Positions 61,426 through 64,000 of a stretch of DNA of 64,000 nt are shown in pieces. The DNA is taken from NCBI RefSeq assembly GCF_000613245.1, contig NZ_HG964936.1:256521-320520 (forward strand), read 5' to 3'. The stretch is from Mycobacterium asiaticum DSM 44297 (GTDB taxonomy: Bacteria; Actinomycetota; Actinomycetes; Mycobacteriales; Mycobacteriaceae). The notes under the pieces were generated by a model. That model ran no database searches. It saw only the letters and a list, made by a program, of their open reading frames with translations, and was not told where the DNA came from. Positions within the stretch are counted from its first letter, which is position 1; the number at the start of each line of letters is the position of its first letter. The translations under genes and the position numbers were made by a program.

Positions 61426-62916
61426 CTACTCCGACCGGATCGGGAACTTGATGATCCGGCTCTGATCACCCGTGTCGCGTTCCGCACCCGGGTAGAAGTT
61501 GGACTTCGGGATCCCCGAGTTCGGCAGGTTCGCGTTGCCGATGCCTGAGTCGCGGCCCAGGGTCCGCACGCTCGGGTCGGCGTTGCCGGGGCTGACGAAG
61601 CCGGTCACTGGGGCCCCCGAGGAGGTCCGCAGGCCCGCGTTGGCCGCCGCACTGCTGGTCGGGTTGGCTGTCACGGTCCCCGGGCTGCCGGAGTCGACGA
61701 CGGGCCCTGTGGCGCTGGCCGGGGCCACGGCAGTTGCGGAGGGCAGTCCCGAGTTCAACGCGCCCACCAAGCCGGAGTGCAGCCCGCCGGTGTTGGCCAG
61801 AGCAGACCCCAGCAGTCCAGAGCTCAGCGCAGCCGTGCCTAACCCGCCGGTCGCGTAATGCGCCGAGTTGGCCAGTCCCTCGGCACCGACCATATTGCCC
61901 AGGCCGTCGGTAAACCCTGAGCGCCAGTAGTTCATGGCGCCGCCCAAGCCGCCGTTGATGGTTCCGGAGTTGCCCAGACCGGCGTTCAACGAACCGGAGT
62001 TGCCGACGCCCAAGTTGCCGTTTCCGGAGTTGAAGAACCCGGTGTTACCGGTGCCGGAATTCCCAAACCCGGTATTGCCGCTGCCGGAGTTGAAGCCGCC
62101 GAAGCCGAACTTGTTGTCACCGGTGAGGCCGAAGCCGAACGCATCGCTGCCGGTGTTCGCGAAGCCCAGATTGTTGCTTCCGAGGTTGCCGAATCCGAGG
62201 TTGTTGTTGCCGGTGTTCCCGATGCCGATATTGCCGCTGCCGGTGTTGCCGCTACCGATGTTGCTGCTACCGGTGTTACCGCTGCCGAGGTTGTTGTTAC
62301 CGACGTTGTAATTGCCGATGTTCCCGCTGCCGGTGTTGCCGAAGCCGAAGTTGATCTGCCCGTTCTTGCCGATGTCGATGCCGAGGTTGCGCAGCACCTG
62401 CTGCCACGGCGCCAGCTGGGCGGCCGCCGCCGATGCGTCGAAGTGGTAGTTCGCCATCGCGGCCACGTCCAGCGCCCACATTTGCTCGTAGGCGGATTCG
62501 GTGTCCATGATCGCCGGCCAGTTCATGCCGAAAAAGTTGGTCGATGCCAACATTTGCACCAGGCCACGGTTTGCTGCAACGACCGCGGGCTGCACGGTCG
62601 CGGCCAGCGCGGCCTCGAATGCCGTCGCCGTCGCCGTCGCCTGAGCGGCGGCCTGCTCCGCCTGGACCGCCGCCGCGCTCAGCCATCCCATGTACTGCGT
62701 TGCGACGACCATCATGGCTGCGGCCGAAGCCCCTTGCCAGGATCCGTTGGTCAATTCCTCGGTAACCTGGCCGAAGGATGACACCGCCGAAGCCAACTCT
62801 TCGGCCAAACCGCTCCACGCTGAGGCAGCCGCCAGTAGCGGTCCCGCGCCGGGACCGGCGAACATCAGTGCCGAGTTGATTTCTGGCGGCAACCACGCGA
62901 AATGCGGGCTTGTCAC
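61426..62916 (-). CDS. PPE10: PPE-MPTR family protein, PPE10-like
   Basis: A 496-residue protein. The PPE domain (residues 1-180) opens [22 protein letters not shown] with the Pro-Pro-Glu motif and carries the conserved SWQG segment near residue 60, used in pairing with PE proteins and ESX export. Residues about 185-330 are degenerate NxGxGN pentapeptide repeats ([16 protein letters not shown]), the MPTR class found mainly in slow growers. The C-terminal third is non-repetitive. I chose GTG 62916 because TAGGTT lies six bases upstream; TTG 62919 is adjacent. Position next to groEL2/Rv0441c matches PPE10 (Rv0442c). Confidence 0.9.
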   Translation of the reverse strand: MTSPHFAWLPPEINSALMFAGPGAGPLLAAASAWSGLAEELASAVSSFGQVTEELTNGSWQGASAAAMMVVATQYMGWLSAAAVQAEQAAAQATATATAFEAALAATVQPAVVAANRGLVQMLASTNFFGMNWPAIMDTESAYEQMWALDVAAMANYHFDASAAAAQLAPWQQVLRNLGIDIGKNGQINFGFGNTGSGNIGNYNVGNNNLGSGNTGSSNIGSGNTGSGNIGIGNTGNNNLGFGNLGSNNLGFANTGSDAFGFGLTGDNKFGFGGFNSGSGNTGFGNSGTGNTGFFNSGNGNLGVGNSGSLNAGLGNSGTINGGLGGAMNYWRSGFTDGLGNMVGAEGLANSAHYATGGLGTAALSSGLLGSALANTGGLHSGLVGALNSGLPSATAVAPASATGPVVDSGSPGTVTANPTSSAAANAGLRTSSGAPVTGFVSPGNADPSVRTLGRDSGIGNANLPNSGIPKSNFYPGAERDTGDQSRIIKFPIRSE

Positions 62917-62922
62917 CAACTC

Positions 62923-62928
62923 AACCTA
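62923..62928 (-). promoter_or_regulatory. -10 box of leaderless promoter for the PPE gene
   Basis: Minus-strand TAGGTT lies six bases before GTG 62916, the same spacing as at the other leaderless starts in this window. Confidence 0.45.
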
Positions 62929-63012
62929 CCCGCCGAAGGCCGCTAACGTGGGCGGATTGGATATACCTGTGCAGCGAATTCTAAGGCGCTCAGACGCTCG
63001 GCCTTAAGAACC

Positions 63013-64000
63013 TCAGACCGGCAAAGGTGCGGGCTGCCGACCCCGAATGAGTCGACCGGGACGGGCGGCGGTCGGGACCCCGTGCTCCGCGATGATCTCG
63101 CCGGACACGACCGTCGCCACGTATCCGTCGGCTGTCTGGTCGAGCCTCCGGCCGCCCGCGGGGAGGTCATGGGTGATTATCGGCTTGTGCAGTCGCAGCG
63201 CGGCGTGGTCGATCACGTTCAGGTCCGCCTTGTAGCCGACGCCGATCCGGCCGCGATCGAACAGCCCGGCCACCCGTGCCGGTACGGCGGTGAGTTCGCG
63301 GACGGCTTCGCTGATCGAGAACCGCCCCGACGCGCGGTCCCGCGCCCAATGCGCCAGGAAGTACGTGGAGTAGCTGGCGTCGCAGATCATGCCGTAGTGC
63401 GCGCCGCCGTCGCCCAGCCCCAGCACCACGTCGTCGCGGTGCAGAAGCTTGCCAACGGTGTCCAGCGAATTGTTCTCCAGGTTGCTCATGGCGACCATCA
63501 GCATGGCCCGGCCGTCGTCGTCGAGGAGACGGTCGTATGCCTCCTCGAGTGGACTGACCCCGCGGGCGCGAGCCCGGGCGCCGATGCTGTCCGAGGGCGA
63601 CGGCTCGTAGTTGGGGTTGTCGCCGAGCGGGTAGATCCAGTCCCAGGCCTGCGCGACATACAGGATCGGATGCCCGGTGCCGGGCTTGTCGGCCAGGATG
63701 CGGGCCCGGACTTCCGGCTTGCGCATCTCGGCAACGCGCTCGGCCAGCGGCAGGTCGGCAATCTCCCGGTAACTCGGGTAGAGCACGAACGGGTTGGCGG
63801 ACAGCTGCAGGCCGATGATCAGCCCGATCGGGCGGGGCAACAGCTGCGCGGTGATGTCACCGCCCGCGGCGTTGGCCTTCTCGACCATCGTGATCGCGTC
63901 CGGCCAGAACGGATCCCCGGTGTTGCCGACGATCAGCGTGAATGTCACCGGCAGCCCGACGTCTTCAGCCACGTCAAAGACGGTCTGCAGCACGGGTTGG
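63013..64000 (-). CDS. amidohydrolase, D-aminoacylase family (N-terminus beyond right edge)
   Basis: The visible 329 codons form the C-terminal part of an amidohydrolase family 3 enzyme (N-acyl-D-amino-acid deacylase type). The frame stays open to base 64000, so the start and first zinc ligands are outside the window. Seen here: the metal-site Asp in VLGLGDGGAHYGMICDASYSTYFL, the SISEAVRELTAVPARVAGLFDRGRIGVGYKADLNVIDHAAL closing region, and DLPAGGRRLDQTADGYVATVVSGEIIAEHG, where the strand returns to the small beta domain. Substrate specificity (D-amino acid, D-Glu/D-Asp or another amide) cannot be told. Confidence 0.8.
   Translation of the reverse strand, partial: QPVLQTVFDVAEDVGLPVTFTLIVGNTGDPFWPDAITMVEKANAAGGDITAQLLPRPIGLIIGLQLSANPFVLYPSYREIADLPLAERVAEMRKPEVRARILADKPGTGHPILYVAQAWDWIYPLGDNPNYEPSPSDSIGARARARGVSPLEEAYDRLLDDDGRAMLMVAMSNLENNSLDTVGKLLHRDDVVLGLGDGGAHYGMICDASYSTYFLAHWARDRASGRFSISEAVRELTAVPARVAGLFDRGRIGVGYKADLNVIDHAALRLHKPIITHDLPAGGRRLDQTADGYVATVVSGEIIAEHGVPTAARPGRLIRGRQPAPLPV

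Noticed and set aside
61934..62311. Repetitive tract resembling a tandem DNA repeat
   Set aside because: It is the reverse strand of the PPE-MPTR pentapeptide region, not a CRISPR or satellite array.

Overview
The window is chromosomal DNA from a high-GC actinobacterium of the genus Mycobacterium, most likely a slow-growing non-tuberculous species. The evidence is a PPE protein with MPTR-type pentapeptide repeats, fgd1, pknG-glnH-glnX, virR, groEL2 with CIRCE elements, and gene order that follows, as I recall it, the M. tuberculosis stretch Rv0398c to Rv0442c. It is almost solid coding sequence. No gene-free stretch exceeds 300 bases, and I see no rRNA, tRNA, CRISPR array, insertion sequence or prophage.

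Layout. 1-2590 (minus): a partial alpha/beta hydrolase, a secreted protein and fadE7. 2626-7949 (plus): a small membrane protein, then a tightly overlapping operon of SAM methyltransferase, GNAT acetyltransferase and three luciferase-like flavin monooxygenases. This operon sits where M. tuberculosis has mmpS1/mmpL1-fadD30-pks6. 7946-13013: MBL hydrolase, fgd1, pta, ackA. 13008-16001: a DUF1501/DUF1800 pair and a small secreted protein. 16003-20599 (minus): glnX-glnH-pknG, the amino-acid-sensing kinase cassette. 20745-24858: mutT3, thiE, a TPP riboswitch with thiO-thiS-thiG, and an SGNH hydrolase. 24862-26036 (minus): two tandem secreted paralogues. 26313-32151 (plus): a dispanin-like protein, DUF2752, lpqL, a second LpqL that has lost catalytic residues, lpqM and a DUF4190-like protein. 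32152-36068 (minus): small membrane proteins, a hydrolase and thiD-thiC behind a second TPP riboswitch. 36185-40633: PAS-ANTAR, STAS, small proteins, xthA, a GNAT protein and def. 40878-45255 (mostly plus): DUF3263, virR, sodC, a GCS2-type ligase, SRPBCC/TetR and a LON-domain protein. 45273-48999 (minus): psd-pssA-AAA ATPase. 49103-52402: an MFS transporter, moeA2 and an SDR. 52466-56552: an accessory module (FAD monooxygenase, esterase, hypothetical) with a divergent TetR and two operator-like repeats. 56574-58435: CIRCE-groEL2-terminator. 58460-61404: a degraded stretch with three palindromic repeats and two frameshifted genes around intact SDR and carboxymuconolactone decarboxylase genes. 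61426-64000 (minus): a PPE10-like gene and a partial D-aminoacylase-type amidohydrolase.

Functional threads. Thiamine synthesis is split over two riboswitch-controlled units. F420/flavin redox is represented by fgd1, the luciferase-like trio and a broken PPOX gene. Acetyl-CoA/acetate interconversion is encoded by pta-ackA. Envelope and secreted functions include LpqL, LpqM, SodC, VirR, PPE and phosphatidylethanolamine synthesis by PssA and Psd. Many start codons are preceded by a TANNNT -10 box 6-7 bases upstream, as expected for leaderless mycobacterial transcripts, and I used this to choose several starts. Gene names rest on recognition of the sequences and gene order, not on a database search.
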